A stretch of DNA of 64,000 nucleotides from Bradyrhizobium sp. 199 (GTDB taxonomy: Bacteria > Pseudomonadota > Alphaproteobacteria > Rhizobiales > Xanthobacteraceae), in assembly GCF_023073355.1 (NCBI RefSeq), contig NZ_JADPJI010000011.1:186001-250000 (forward strand), in the 5' to 3' direction. The stretch's first letter is position 1. Every line of letters begins with the position of its first letter. The translations under genes and the position numbers were made by a program. A model generated the notes under the pieces. It saw only the letters and a program-made list of their open reading frames with translations, searched no databases and had not been told where the DNA came from. Shown here piece by piece: positions 18,380 through 25,623 of this stretch.

Positions 18380-18830
18380 GGCGTTAAAGGCGGAGCTTGC
18401 GCGTGCAGGGCGAGATCACCTCGTGAGCATGCGTGACCCGCAAAGACGAACGGCGCTGCTGCGTACGGCGAAGCCGTGTGGTCCTGGCCGTCGTTGCTAC
18501 GGTCAAGCCTTTCGCGGAGATGCGAGCGAGCCCAACCGGGCAGCCTGCATCATCCAATTCGCGGGGCGAGGGAGGCCAGAGGAAAGTTCGGCTCCCGGGA
18601 GAGCACGGCATAGGCCGTAAAACCATCGCGCAGGGAAGGCCTGGTTTCGGCTGCCCTGTGTCTCCCCTGTGCATTGCGTGTGCATCTGTTCAGCACGGGG
18701 GTCAATGCGGGTGGCAGCCGGCGCCCGGCCTTCCCTGCGCCCTTTCTTTCCGAGAGGGTGAGGAGAAAAGCAAAACTCGGGCAAATCATGCCGCGAGAAT
18801 GCGGGCGTGTGTTCGCGATTTCGCCTGCGA
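18380..18830. repeat. Long dispersed intergenic element with a perfect inverted repeat
   Basis: A block whose segments (for example CTCCCGGGAGAGCACGGCAT and GCCGTAAAACCATCGCGCAG) I recall from many Bradyrhizobium and Rhodopseudomonas intergenic regions. It contains perfect 14-bp arms GCGCAGGGAAGGCC (18628-18641) and GGCCTTCCCTGCGC (18727-18740). Open frames across it look like the common spurious ORFs annotated in such elements and are not called. Exact ends are uncertain. Role unknown; a structured RNA or a non-autonomous mobile unit are both possible. Confidence 0.6.
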
Positions 18831-18929
18831 ATTGACCTCCCTTGCGAGCATGATGCGTCGGCATCGGTGGAGGTGGTCGTTGCTCCCGGAATCTGCCTCA
18901 ATACGAATTCAGCGCGGAGGAATTTTCGT

Positions 18930-20420
18930 ATGAGCGGCTTGGTGATCTCTGGCGGCCGGGTGGTGGATCCCGCGAGCGGAATGGACGCTATCGGCGACGT
19001 GGCGGTGGTGGATGGCAGGATCGCCGCGGTCGGCGCCTCGCTCGGCGGCGCCGAGCGGGTGATCGACGCAACTGGCCTGGTGGTCGCGCCCGGCTTCATC
19101 GATCTGCACGCACACGGCCAGTCGCTTCCGGCCGACCGCATGCAGGCCTTCGACGGCGTGACGACGACGCTCGATCTCGAGGCCGGCGTGCTGCCGGTTG
19201 CCTCCTGGTATGAACGCCAGGCCAGGAAGGGACGCGTGCTGAACTACGGCGCCGCCACCAACTGGGCGTTCGCGCGCATCGGCGCGATGACGGGCTCGAA
19301 TGCGGAGAGCTCGCTGGAGGCGTTCGGCAACGCGATGCGCGATCGCCGCTGGATAGACAACGTCGCGAGCGATGCGGAAGTCGCCGGCATTCTCGAGCGC
19401 CTTTCGCGCGGCCTCGACGAAGGCGGCATCGGCATCGGCATCTTGAACGCCTACGCGCCGGGCGCGGGCGTGCAGGAGCTGACTGCGGTCTGCCAGCTGG
19501 CGGCAGCGAAGGACGTGCCGACCTTCACCCATGTCGCCTTCATGTCGCGCATCGACCCTGAAAGCGCGGTGGAAGCCTATATCCGCCTGATCGGCTATGC
19601 CGGCGCCACCGGCGCGCACATGCACATCTGCCATTTCAACTCCTCGAGCAAGACCGACGTCGAGCGTTGCCGCGTGCTGATCGCGAAGGCGCAGGCGCAG
19701 GGCCTGCCGATCACCCTCGAAGCCTACCCCTACGGCACCGGCTCCACCGTGCTCGCCGCCGCCTTCTTCAGCGATCCGGAATTCGTCGAGCGCAACGGCA
19801 CTGCTTACGATTCCGTGCAGCGCGTCACCGACGGATATCGCTTCCACGACCGCGAGGAGCTGTTGAAGGCGCAGGCCGAAGAGCCGTCCTCGCTGGTGCT
19901 GTGGCACATCCTCGACACCGAGAACAACGCGCATCACCGCGACCTGCTCGACATCTCGGTGCTCTATCCCGGCGGCGCCATCGCCTCCGACGCGATGCCA
20001 TGGACGACGTCGGACGGCAAGACATACACCGGCGATGCCTGGCCGCTGCCTGACGATGCCACCTCACATCCGCGCTCGGCCGGCTGCTTTGCGAAATTCA
20101 TCCGCGAATGGGTGCGCGAGCGCAAGACAGTGTCGCTGCTGGAAGGCGTGCGCAAATGCGCGCTGATCCCGGCGGAAATACTCTCGCAAAGCACGCCCGC
20201 GATGCGCGCCAAGGGCAGGCTCGCCAAAGACGCCGATGCCGACATCGTCGTGTTCGACTATGAGAAGCTCTCGGACCGCGCCACCTTCACCGCGATGAAC
20301 CGTCCGTCCGAAGGCGTGCGGCACCTCGTGGTCAGCGGCCAGGTGCTGATTTCCGACGGAATTCTCGATGTCGCAGCGCGGCCCGGAAAACCCGTGCGCC
20401 GTCCCGTCGTCGAGCGCTGA
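18930..20420 (+). CDS. Amidohydrolase, N-acyl-D-amino-acid deacylase / D-glutamate deacylase type
   Basis: A 496-residue metal-dependent hydrolase of the amidohydrolase superfamily. The metal motif HAHG is at about residue 65 (GFIDLHAHGQS). Further candidate ligands are His in FTHVAFMSRI and HMHICHFNSS, and the Asp in IASDAMPWTTSDG. The C-terminal IVVFDYEKLSDRATF is typical of the D-aminoacylase branch. ATG 18930 follows GGAGG (18916-18920) with a 9-nt gap; an upstream ATG at 18807 lies at the edge of the repeat. The CobW-like gene begins 3 bp after its stop, so the two form an operon. Confidence 0.88.
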   Translation: MSGLVISGGRVVDPASGMDAIGDVAVVDGRIAAVGASLGGAERVIDATGLVVAPGFIDLHAHGQSLPADRMQAFDGVTTTLDLEAGVLPVASWYERQARKGRVLNYGAATNWAFARIGAMTGSNAESSLEAFGNAMRDRRWIDNVASDAEVAGILERLSRGLDEGGIGIGILNAYAPGAGVQELTAVCQLAAAKDVPTFTHVAFMSRIDPESAVEAYIRLIGYAGATGAHMHICHFNSSSKTDVERCRVLIAKAQAQGLPITLEAYPYGTGSTVLAAAFFSDPEFVERNGTAYDSVQRVTDGYRFHDREELLKAQAEEPSSLVLWHILDTENNAHHRDLLDISVLYPGGAIASDAMPWTTSDGKTYTGDAWPLPDDATSHPRSAGCFAKFIREWVRERKTVSLLEGVRKCALIPAEILSQSTPAMRAKGRLAKDADADIVVFDYEKLSDRATFTAMNRPSEGVRHLVVSGQVLISDGILDVAARPGKPVRRPVVER

Positions 20421-20423
20421 CCG

Positions 20424-21353
20424 ATGCCGGTCCCCATTCTCCTGGTGACGGGCTTTCTGGGAGCGGGCAAGACCACGGTCGTGAACCATCTGCTGGCGCA
20501 CGCGGAGGGACGGCGCATTGCTGCCGTCGTCAACGATTTCGGCGCCATCAACATCGATGCGGAGCTGATCGCGGGCGCCAGCGACGGCGTGGTCAGCCTC
20601 GCCAATGGCTGCATCTGCTGCTCGCTCGAAGGCGATCTGTTGCGCACGCTCTCGAGCCTGCTGCGGCGCGATCCGAAGCCCGAATACATCGTCATCGAGA
20701 CCAGCGGGATCGCCAACCCCGCCGACATCGTCCGCAATCTGATGGATCCCGTGATCCTGCGCGAGGCACCGCTGGAGACGGTGCTCTGCGTAATGGACGC
20801 GGCGGCACCGCCTTCCGCGCTGGATGACGCGCTCCAGCGTTCGCAGTTGCGCGCCGCCGATATCGTGGCGCTGACCAAGCTGGATCTAGCGGACGAGGGC
20901 GCAGGTGCGCGGATGCATGCCGCCATTCGCGCACAACGCGTTCCAGCCGTGGTGGTCGACGCGCCACACGGCGAGATTCCGTCCGCGCTGCTGTTTCCCG
21001 CGGATCTCGATCGCGCGCCCGCGCCGCGCGAGCCGGGGCCGAAGCGCCCGGCGGAGCAACGCTTCGAGACGCTGAGTTGGACCTCGGACCGGCCGCTCTC
21101 GCTGGCGCGGCTGCAGCAGGCCATCGGCCGGCTTGCGCCAAAACTTGCGCGCGCAAAGGGCCTGTTCGAGACGGTCGAGCAGCCCGGCCGCCAGATGGTG
21201 TTTCAATTCGCCGCCGGCCGCGCCACGCTGGCCCCGGGGGATGCGCCGACGCCCGGCGTGCCGCGCGCGCGGATCGTCTTCATCGTCGAGCTCGGCGTGC
21301 TCTCGAAGGCGGAGCTCGATGGGATCATGGAGACGTGCGTTGAGGGCGACTGA
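20424..21353 (+). CDS. CobW/COG0523-family GTPase metallochaperone
   Basis: A 309-residue G3E GTPase that uses GTP to deliver a metal ion. The Walker A loop is GFLGAGKTTVVNH, and the metal-binding CxCC motif is in NGCICCS. Walker B and the guanine-specificity region (ALTKLDLAD) follow, then a C-terminal CobW_C domain. It begins 3 bp after the amidohydrolase, which suggests it loads metal into that enzyme. The metal is probably zinc, but the sequence does not settle this. Confidence 0.92.
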   Translation: MPVPILLVTGFLGAGKTTVVNHLLAHAEGRRIAAVVNDFGAINIDAELIAGASDGVVSLANGCICCSLEGDLLRTLSSLLRRDPKPEYIVIETSGIANPADIVRNLMDPVILREAPLETVLCVMDAAAPPSALDDALQRSQLRAADIVALTKLDLADEGAGARMHAAIRAQRVPAVVVDAPHGEIPSALLFPADLDRAPAPREPGPKRPAEQRFETLSWTSDRPLSLARLQQAIGRLAPKLARAKGLFETVEQPGRQMVFQFAAGRATLAPGDAPTPGVPRARIVFIVELGVLSKAELDGIMETCVEGD

Positions 21354-21387
21354 AGTGGGCCATCGTGATCGTCTTGCGCCCATCGCT

Positions 21388-21765
21388 TCAGGCGAATTGC
21401 GTCAGCCCGTGGCCGACGGACCAATTCTCCGCGGGCGCATCGAGAACGTTGATGAACACGTCCTCGGGGCGGATGCCCGGGTTCTCGCCGAGCAGGTCCG
21501 CGATTCGCCAGTAGAGGGCCTTCTTCTGCTCTGGTGTGCGCGAGGCGAACACGGTGATCTGGATCAGCACGGCGTCCTCGCTACGCGTGACGCCGTAGGC
21601 ATTGCCGCAGCGGAAGTTTGCGGCGGCATGCTCGGTGATGGCCATGAACGCGTCATCCTCGGGGACGTTCAGTGCCTCGCGCATGGCGCGATAGACGCCG
21701 TCGAGAATTGCCTGCCGGTAGGCTTCGGGCTTACCGGCCCGCATCGAGATGTGGAGGAGAGGCAT
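21388..21765 (-). CDS. Tautomerase-superfamily protein
   Basis: A 125-residue protein starting MPLLHISMRAGK, so the catalytic Pro would become residue 1 after Met removal. The layout (tandem beta-alpha-beta, ..VFASRTPEQKKALYWRIADLL.., ..PEDVFINVLDAPAENWSVG) matches the longer single-chain tautomerases. These act on keto-enol substrates or as dehalogenases. The gene is divergent from a TetR-type regulator, with two operator-like palindromes between them, so it is the likely regulated target. Confidence 0.88.
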   Translation of the reverse strand: MPLLHISMRAGKPEAYRQAILDGVYRAMREALNVPEDDAFMAITEHAAANFRCGNAYGVTRSEDAVLIQITVFASRTPEQKKALYWRIADLLGENPGIRPEDVFINVLDAPAENWSVGHGLTQFA

Positions 21766-21850
21766 CGCGCGTCCCTTTGCATGCGGGTCCGGCCGATGCG
21801 TCGCCGCTGCTCGGCCCGGTGTAAAATGCGGCTATCAATTCCGGTCGGTT

Positions 21851-21867
21851 TTTGACACGATGTCCAG
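21851..21867. promoter_or_regulatory. Operator-like palindrome 1 in the tautomerase-TetR gap
   Basis: TTTGACA CGA TGTCCAG: a 7-3-7 arrangement in which the left arm equals that of the perfect site at 21878-21894 and the right arm matches it in its first four bases. Centre-to-centre distance to the second site is 27 bp. Confidence 0.6.
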
Positions 21868-21877
21868 AAAGCATGTT

Positions 21878-21894
21878 TTTGACAGCATGTCAAA
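21878..21894. promoter_or_regulatory. Operator-like palindrome 2 in the tautomerase-TetR gap
   Basis: TTTGACA GCA TGTCAAA: perfect 7-bp arms around a 3-bp centre, located 22 bp before the TetR start codon. Its symmetry and size suit a TetR dimer. The sequence does not show which protein binds. Confidence 0.7.
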
Positions 21895-21915
21895 TATCTA
21901 CCAGAGGAGCAAAGC

Positions 21916-22515
21916 TTGAGGCCGCGCGAATTCGACCATGATGATGTCCTGCGCATTGCGTTCGACCAGTTCTGGCGCAACGGCGTGCGCGGGGCCTCGA
22001 TGTCGGACATCGCGCGCGATACCGGCGTCCAGCGCGGCAGCCTCTACAACGCCTTCGGCAGCAAGGAGGCGCTGTTCCTGCAGGCCTATGAACGCTACGC
22101 GGGGGATTATCTCGCCGCGCTCCAAAAGGCGCTCGGAGCTGGCTCCTTGCGCAAGCGGCTTACGGCGTTCTTCGATTTGACCGTCACCAATTTCCGATCG
22201 GGCACGCCGCCGCGCGGCTGTCCGACCACGCGCGGCTTGATGGAGCTGGGCGCCGCCGAAGGCGAGGGGCTTGATGAAGACGCGCGCCAGGCGTTTGCGG
22301 GCCTCATCTCGCGCATTACCGCACTGGTTCAGGACACGTTGTCCGCAGGCGCGGAGCGGGGCGAGTTCAACGGCAATCCTGCGGCCGCGGCGCTGCACAT
22401 CATCACGGTGACGCGCGGCCTTGCCGTGCTCGAACGTGCCTTCGGCGACGAGCCGCAGCTGCGCAAGATTGCTGCGCACACGATCGATCTCCTGCTCGGC
22501 AGGACAGGCGGCTAG
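21916..22515 (+). CDS. TetR/AcrR-family transcriptional repressor
   Basis: A 199-residue regulator. The N-terminal helix-turn-helix (DVLRIAFDQFWRNG, then MSDIARDTGVQRGSLYNAF, then GSKEALFLQAYERY) is unmistakable TetR. The helical C-terminal domain binds an unknown ligand and contains the PPRGCPTT stretch seen in the AcrR/YxaF branch. The start is TTG 21916 (TTG AGG CCG), supported by GAGGAG 6 nt upstream. It most likely represses itself and the divergent tautomerase through the palindromes at 21851-21894. Confidence 0.93.
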   Translation: MRPREFDHDDVLRIAFDQFWRNGVRGASMSDIARDTGVQRGSLYNAFGSKEALFLQAYERYAGDYLAALQKALGAGSLRKRLTAFFDLTVTNFRSGTPPRGCPTTRGLMELGAAEGEGLDEDARQAFAGLISRITALVQDTLSAGAERGEFNGNPAAAALHIITVTRGLAVLERAFGDEPQLRKIAAHTIDLLLGRTGG

Positions 22516-22518
22516 ATG

Positions 22519-22983
22519 TCAGCACGAGGCCAGCGCATTGAAGGCCCGCGTTGCCGCATCTTCATTGCCGGCGCCGACGAACTGGCAGACGATGGACTCG
22601 AGTTCGTGCGGCTGCTTGCGGCGCGCGACTGCCAGCAATCGCATCAATTCCGCCTCGTCGTTCGACAGGCGGCGGCAGGACGGCGGCATGAAGCACAGCT
22701 CGCATGGCCGCCCGCTGCGCATAATCCTGATGAGCGCGGCGGCCCGTGCCACCAGCAGCGGACTGTCGGAAATGCCCGGGGCCTCGTCGGCAAAACGATA
22801 AGCGGCTTCCCAGCAGTCGGATGCGCCGGTCGTATAAGCCGCCCCGATGAATCGGAACAGCGACAGCGCGACGCGGCAGAAATCATCATAGCTGTCGACG
22901 CAGGGACGGACCGCAAGCGCGGCCTGGAGCCGACAGAGCCGCATTTGGCCGGCGTCGGGGATAGCCGCAGGATCTGGGATCAT
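22519..22983 (-). CDS. Unrecognised protein B of a two-gene operon, Cys-containing
   Basis: A 154-residue helical protein with no signal peptide or membrane span. It has a Cys cluster CELCFMPPSC at about 99-108, which could bind a metal, and Trp/Tyr-rich helices before it. I recognise no family. ATG 22983 is chosen; the frame is open back to a TTG at 22998 that overlaps the stop of the upstream gene. It is convergent with the TetR gene, 3 bp apart. Confidence 0.65.
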   Translation of the reverse strand: MIPDPAAIPDAGQMRLCRLQAALAVRPCVDSYDDFCRVALSLFRFIGAAYTTGASDCWEAAYRFADEAPGISDSPLLVARAAALIRIMRSGRPCELCFMPPSCRRLSNDEAELMRLLAVARRKQPHELESIVCQFVGAGNEDAATRAFNALASC

Positions 22984-22994
22984 GAACGATCTCG

Positions 22995-23495
22995 TCAATG
23001 CAGCGTCGGGCTTCCGACCAGCCAGCTCTTCGTCGCCATGGTCCGGTCATGGTCGAAGGAGCGCACATGCCGGTCGGGCAGGACGAGACCTGCCATCCGG
23101 AAAATCGTCGCGAGGCCCCGCACGGGCGCGAGCACCCAATCGGCGCCGACCGGCGGCAGCCAGCTCTCGAACCGTTCACGCGCGATGTCGATGCGATCCT
23201 GTTGTGCTGCGGCAATGGCGTGCAGAATTCCTTGCTCGCTGTCCGAGATGCGCGGACAAGTCGGGCAGTGCACCTCGATGGCCGTATGGGCCGTGCAGGC
23301 AAAAACCTCGATGATGGATTCCAGCGAGAGCACGGCATCGCCGACGTGAAAATGGTCGTACACCTGCTGGATGTCGGCGGCGGTGGGAACGGCGCCGCCG
23401 CTGCGCGCCTTGGCCCTGAAGCCCCAGATGAAGAGCCGTTCCGCCGCGCCGAGTGCGGGGAGTTCGAGAGATCCTGGCGATGTCGATGAATGCAT
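22995..23495 (-). CDS. Unrecognised protein A of a two-gene operon
   Basis: A 166-residue protein, MHSSTSPGSLELPALG.. to ..WLVGSPTLH. It is mostly helical and includes ALGAAERLFIWGFRAKA and a CPTC pair (EVHCPTCPRIS) at about 77-80. No membrane segment. I recognise no named family, although a similar pair seems to occur in other bradyrhizobia. It lies directly upstream of protein B (stop at 22995-22997, next ATG 22983), so the two are probably co-translated. Confidence 0.65.
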   Translation of the reverse strand: MHSSTSPGSLELPALGAAERLFIWGFRAKARSGGAVPTAADIQQVYDHFHVGDAVLSLESIIEVFACTAHTAIEVHCPTCPRISDSEQGILHAIAAAQQDRIDIARERFESWLPPVGADWVLAPVRGLATIFRMAGLVLPDRHVRSFDHDRTMATKSWLVGSPTLH

Positions 23496-23778
23496 GAAGC
23501 CTCTGGCACTTGGCTGCGCTCACGCCACAGCTGGCGCTGATGTCTGCATCGATCGTTCTGCCACAGCCCTCTCCAAGTCAACGCGTGGAAGGGCGATATC
23601 GAGGTGTTCTAGATTTGAAGAGGTTTACATTCCGATGCGCAGCTGTGTCGTATGAACACGGAAATGGGGCGCGGCCGCGGGCCTTCGGCGGCCGCTTGGG
23701 GGAACCCGAATGCTTAAGGCTTTGCTAAGGGGAACGGGTTAAATTGGCCTATCTCTATCGCCAATTTTGCGAGTCCCG

Positions 23779-25461
23779 ATGATTTTCTCCCGCATCAGTT
23801 TCAAGCTGGTTCTGATTGTCGGCATCAGCCTCCTCGGCATGATCGCGCTGGTGCCGATCGCGCTGTCGACCCTGCGCTCGCAGATGGTCGCCGATCGTCA
23901 GGCCAAGACGCAGCACATGGTGGACGTCGGCTACGGCATCCTTGCCCACTATCAGAAGCTCGAGGGCGAGGGAAAACTCCCGCGCGAGCAGGCCCAGGCT
24001 GCCGCCATGGCTGAAATCAAGAGCCTGCGTTACGACAAGGTCGAGTATTTCTGGATCAACGACATGACCCCCAAGATGGTCATGCACCCGATCAAGCCGG
24101 AGCTCGACGGCAAGGATCTCTCCGGGATGAAGGATCCGTCCGGTAACGCGCTGTTCGTCGGCTTCGTTGACGTCGTGAAAAAGCAGGGCGCGGGCTTCTA
24201 CAGCTATCTCTGGCCGAAGCCTGGCTTCGATCAGCCGGTCGGGAAGATCTCCTATGTGAAGGGCTTTGCGCCCTGGGGCTGGATCATCGGCACGGGCATC
24301 TATCTCGACGACGTCGACGCCGTCTTCCGCCAGGCCGCGACGACGTTCGGCTATGTCTGTCTGGCCGTGCTGCTCCTGGTCCTCGGCGCGTCCTTCGTGG
24401 TCGGTCGCAGCGTCACCCGGCCACTGGCAAAAATCACCGCGCTAACCGAGCGCCTTGCCGCCGGCGACAGCGCCTTCGAGGTGCCCTATACCGACCGCAA
24501 CAACGAGGTCGGCGGGCTTGCCAAGGCGCTGGCCGTGTTCAAGGACAACGCATCGGCGGTCGGCCGGATGCATGCCGAGCAGCAGGAGCTGAAGCTGCGC
24601 GCCGACGAGGAGAAGCGAAAGGCCATGGCCGATCTCGCCGGCAAGTTCGAGGCGAGCGTCCAAGCCGTCGTCCGCGACGTCTTCAACGAGGCTCGCGCGA
24701 TGCAGCAGGCCGCGCAGGGCATGTCGGAGACCGCGAACAGGGCGAGCGACCGCGCGAGCTTCGTCGCATCCGCCTGCCAGCAGGCCTCGAGCAACGTGCA
24801 GACGGTGGCCTCCGCCGCCGGCGAATTGTCGTCCTCGATATCGGAGATCAGCCAGCGCGTCGCGCAGGCCGCGACCGTGGCCGACAAGGCCGCCGCCGAC
24901 GGACAGCGCACCAACGACACCGTACAGGGGCTGGCTGCGGCCGCGCACAAGATCGGCGAGGTCATCGACCTCATCAACCAGATCGCCTCGCAGACCAATC
25001 TGCTCGCGCTCAACGCCACCATCGAGGCGGCGCGCGCCGGCGAAGCTGGCAAGGGCTTTGCGGTGGTCGCGAGCGAAGTGAAGTCGCTGGCGAGCCAGAC
25101 CGCAAAGGCGACCGACGAGATCGGCGCGCAGATCACCGCGATCCAGGCCGAGACCAAACAGGTCGTCGGCAACATCGAGAGCATCCGCGCTACCATCATG
25201 GAGGTCAACGAGATCTCCTCCTCGATCGCCGCCGCCGTCGAGGAGCAGGGCGCGGCCACGCAGGCGATCGCCCACAGCGTGCAGGAGGCGGCTTCCGGCA
25301 CCGACCAGGTCTCGCAAAATATCTCCGGCGTGACCGACGCGACCGCGGAGACCGGAAAGGCCGCCGGCGTCGTGCTGCAATCGAGCGGCCGGCTGACCCA
25401 GAAGCTGCAATCCCTCGAAAACGAGGTCAGCACCTTCGTCGCGGGCGTGCGGGCGGCGTAA
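23779..25461 (+). CDS. Methyl-accepting chemotaxis protein with sCache sensor
   Basis: A 560-residue inner-membrane chemoreceptor. It has an N-terminal transmembrane helix (about 8-30), a periplasmic single-Cache domain (KVEYFWINDMTPKMVMHP .. GWIIGTGIYLDDV), a second helix (about 190-210), a HAMP domain, and the signalling hairpin with the conserved tip INQIASQTNLLALNATIEAA. Single-Cache receptors of this type usually bind small carboxylates. ATG 23779 is chosen over a TTG at 23767. The next genes encode an acid-CoA ligase and a carboxylase, so the ligand may be a related acid, but that is inference. Confidence 0.95.
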   Translation: MIFSRISFKLVLIVGISLLGMIALVPIALSTLRSQMVADRQAKTQHMVDVGYGILAHYQKLEGEGKLPREQAQAAAMAEIKSLRYDKVEYFWINDMTPKMVMHPIKPELDGKDLSGMKDPSGNALFVGFVDVVKKQGAGFYSYLWPKPGFDQPVGKISYVKGFAPWGWIIGTGIYLDDVDAVFRQAATTFGYVCLAVLLLVLGASFVVGRSVTRPLAKITALTERLAAGDSAFEVPYTDRNNEVGGLAKALAVFKDNASAVGRMHAEQQELKLRADEEKRKAMADLAGKFEASVQAVVRDVFNEARAMQQAAQGMSETANRASDRASFVASACQQASSNVQTVASAAGELSSSISEISQRVAQAATVADKAAADGQRTNDTVQGLAAAAHKIGEVIDLINQIASQTNLLALNATIEAARAGEAGKGFAVVASEVKSLASQTAKATDEIGAQITAIQAETKQVVGNIESIRATIMEVNEISSSIAAAVEEQGAATQAIAHSVQEAASGTDQVSQNISGVTDATAETGKAAGVVLQSSGRLTQKLQSLENEVSTFVAGVRAA

Positions 25462-25623
25462 CGAAAAGCGCTGCAAGACGGCTGGTATTTCCGCGTCGCG
25501 GCATCGGCCGCGACGTCGACGCTGTTTCTCTTGACATGACCTCTGCTGTGCTCGACGTGTAACGACGTCGCGTGACGGCACGTTCGTGCCCACGCGAAAA
25601 GAAAAGCAGCGCGGGGAGACGTC

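Noticed and set aside
18503..19141. Minus-strand ORFs across the long intergenic repeat and the amidohydrolase start
   Set aside because: They lie in the dispersed repeat, where similar spurious ORFs are frequently annotated, and overlap the start of a real gene.
25577..25590. GGCACGTTCGTGCC as a sigma-54 -24/-12 promoter
   Set aside because: GG to GC spacing is 9 instead of 10 and the TTGC element is missing; kept only as an inverted repeat.
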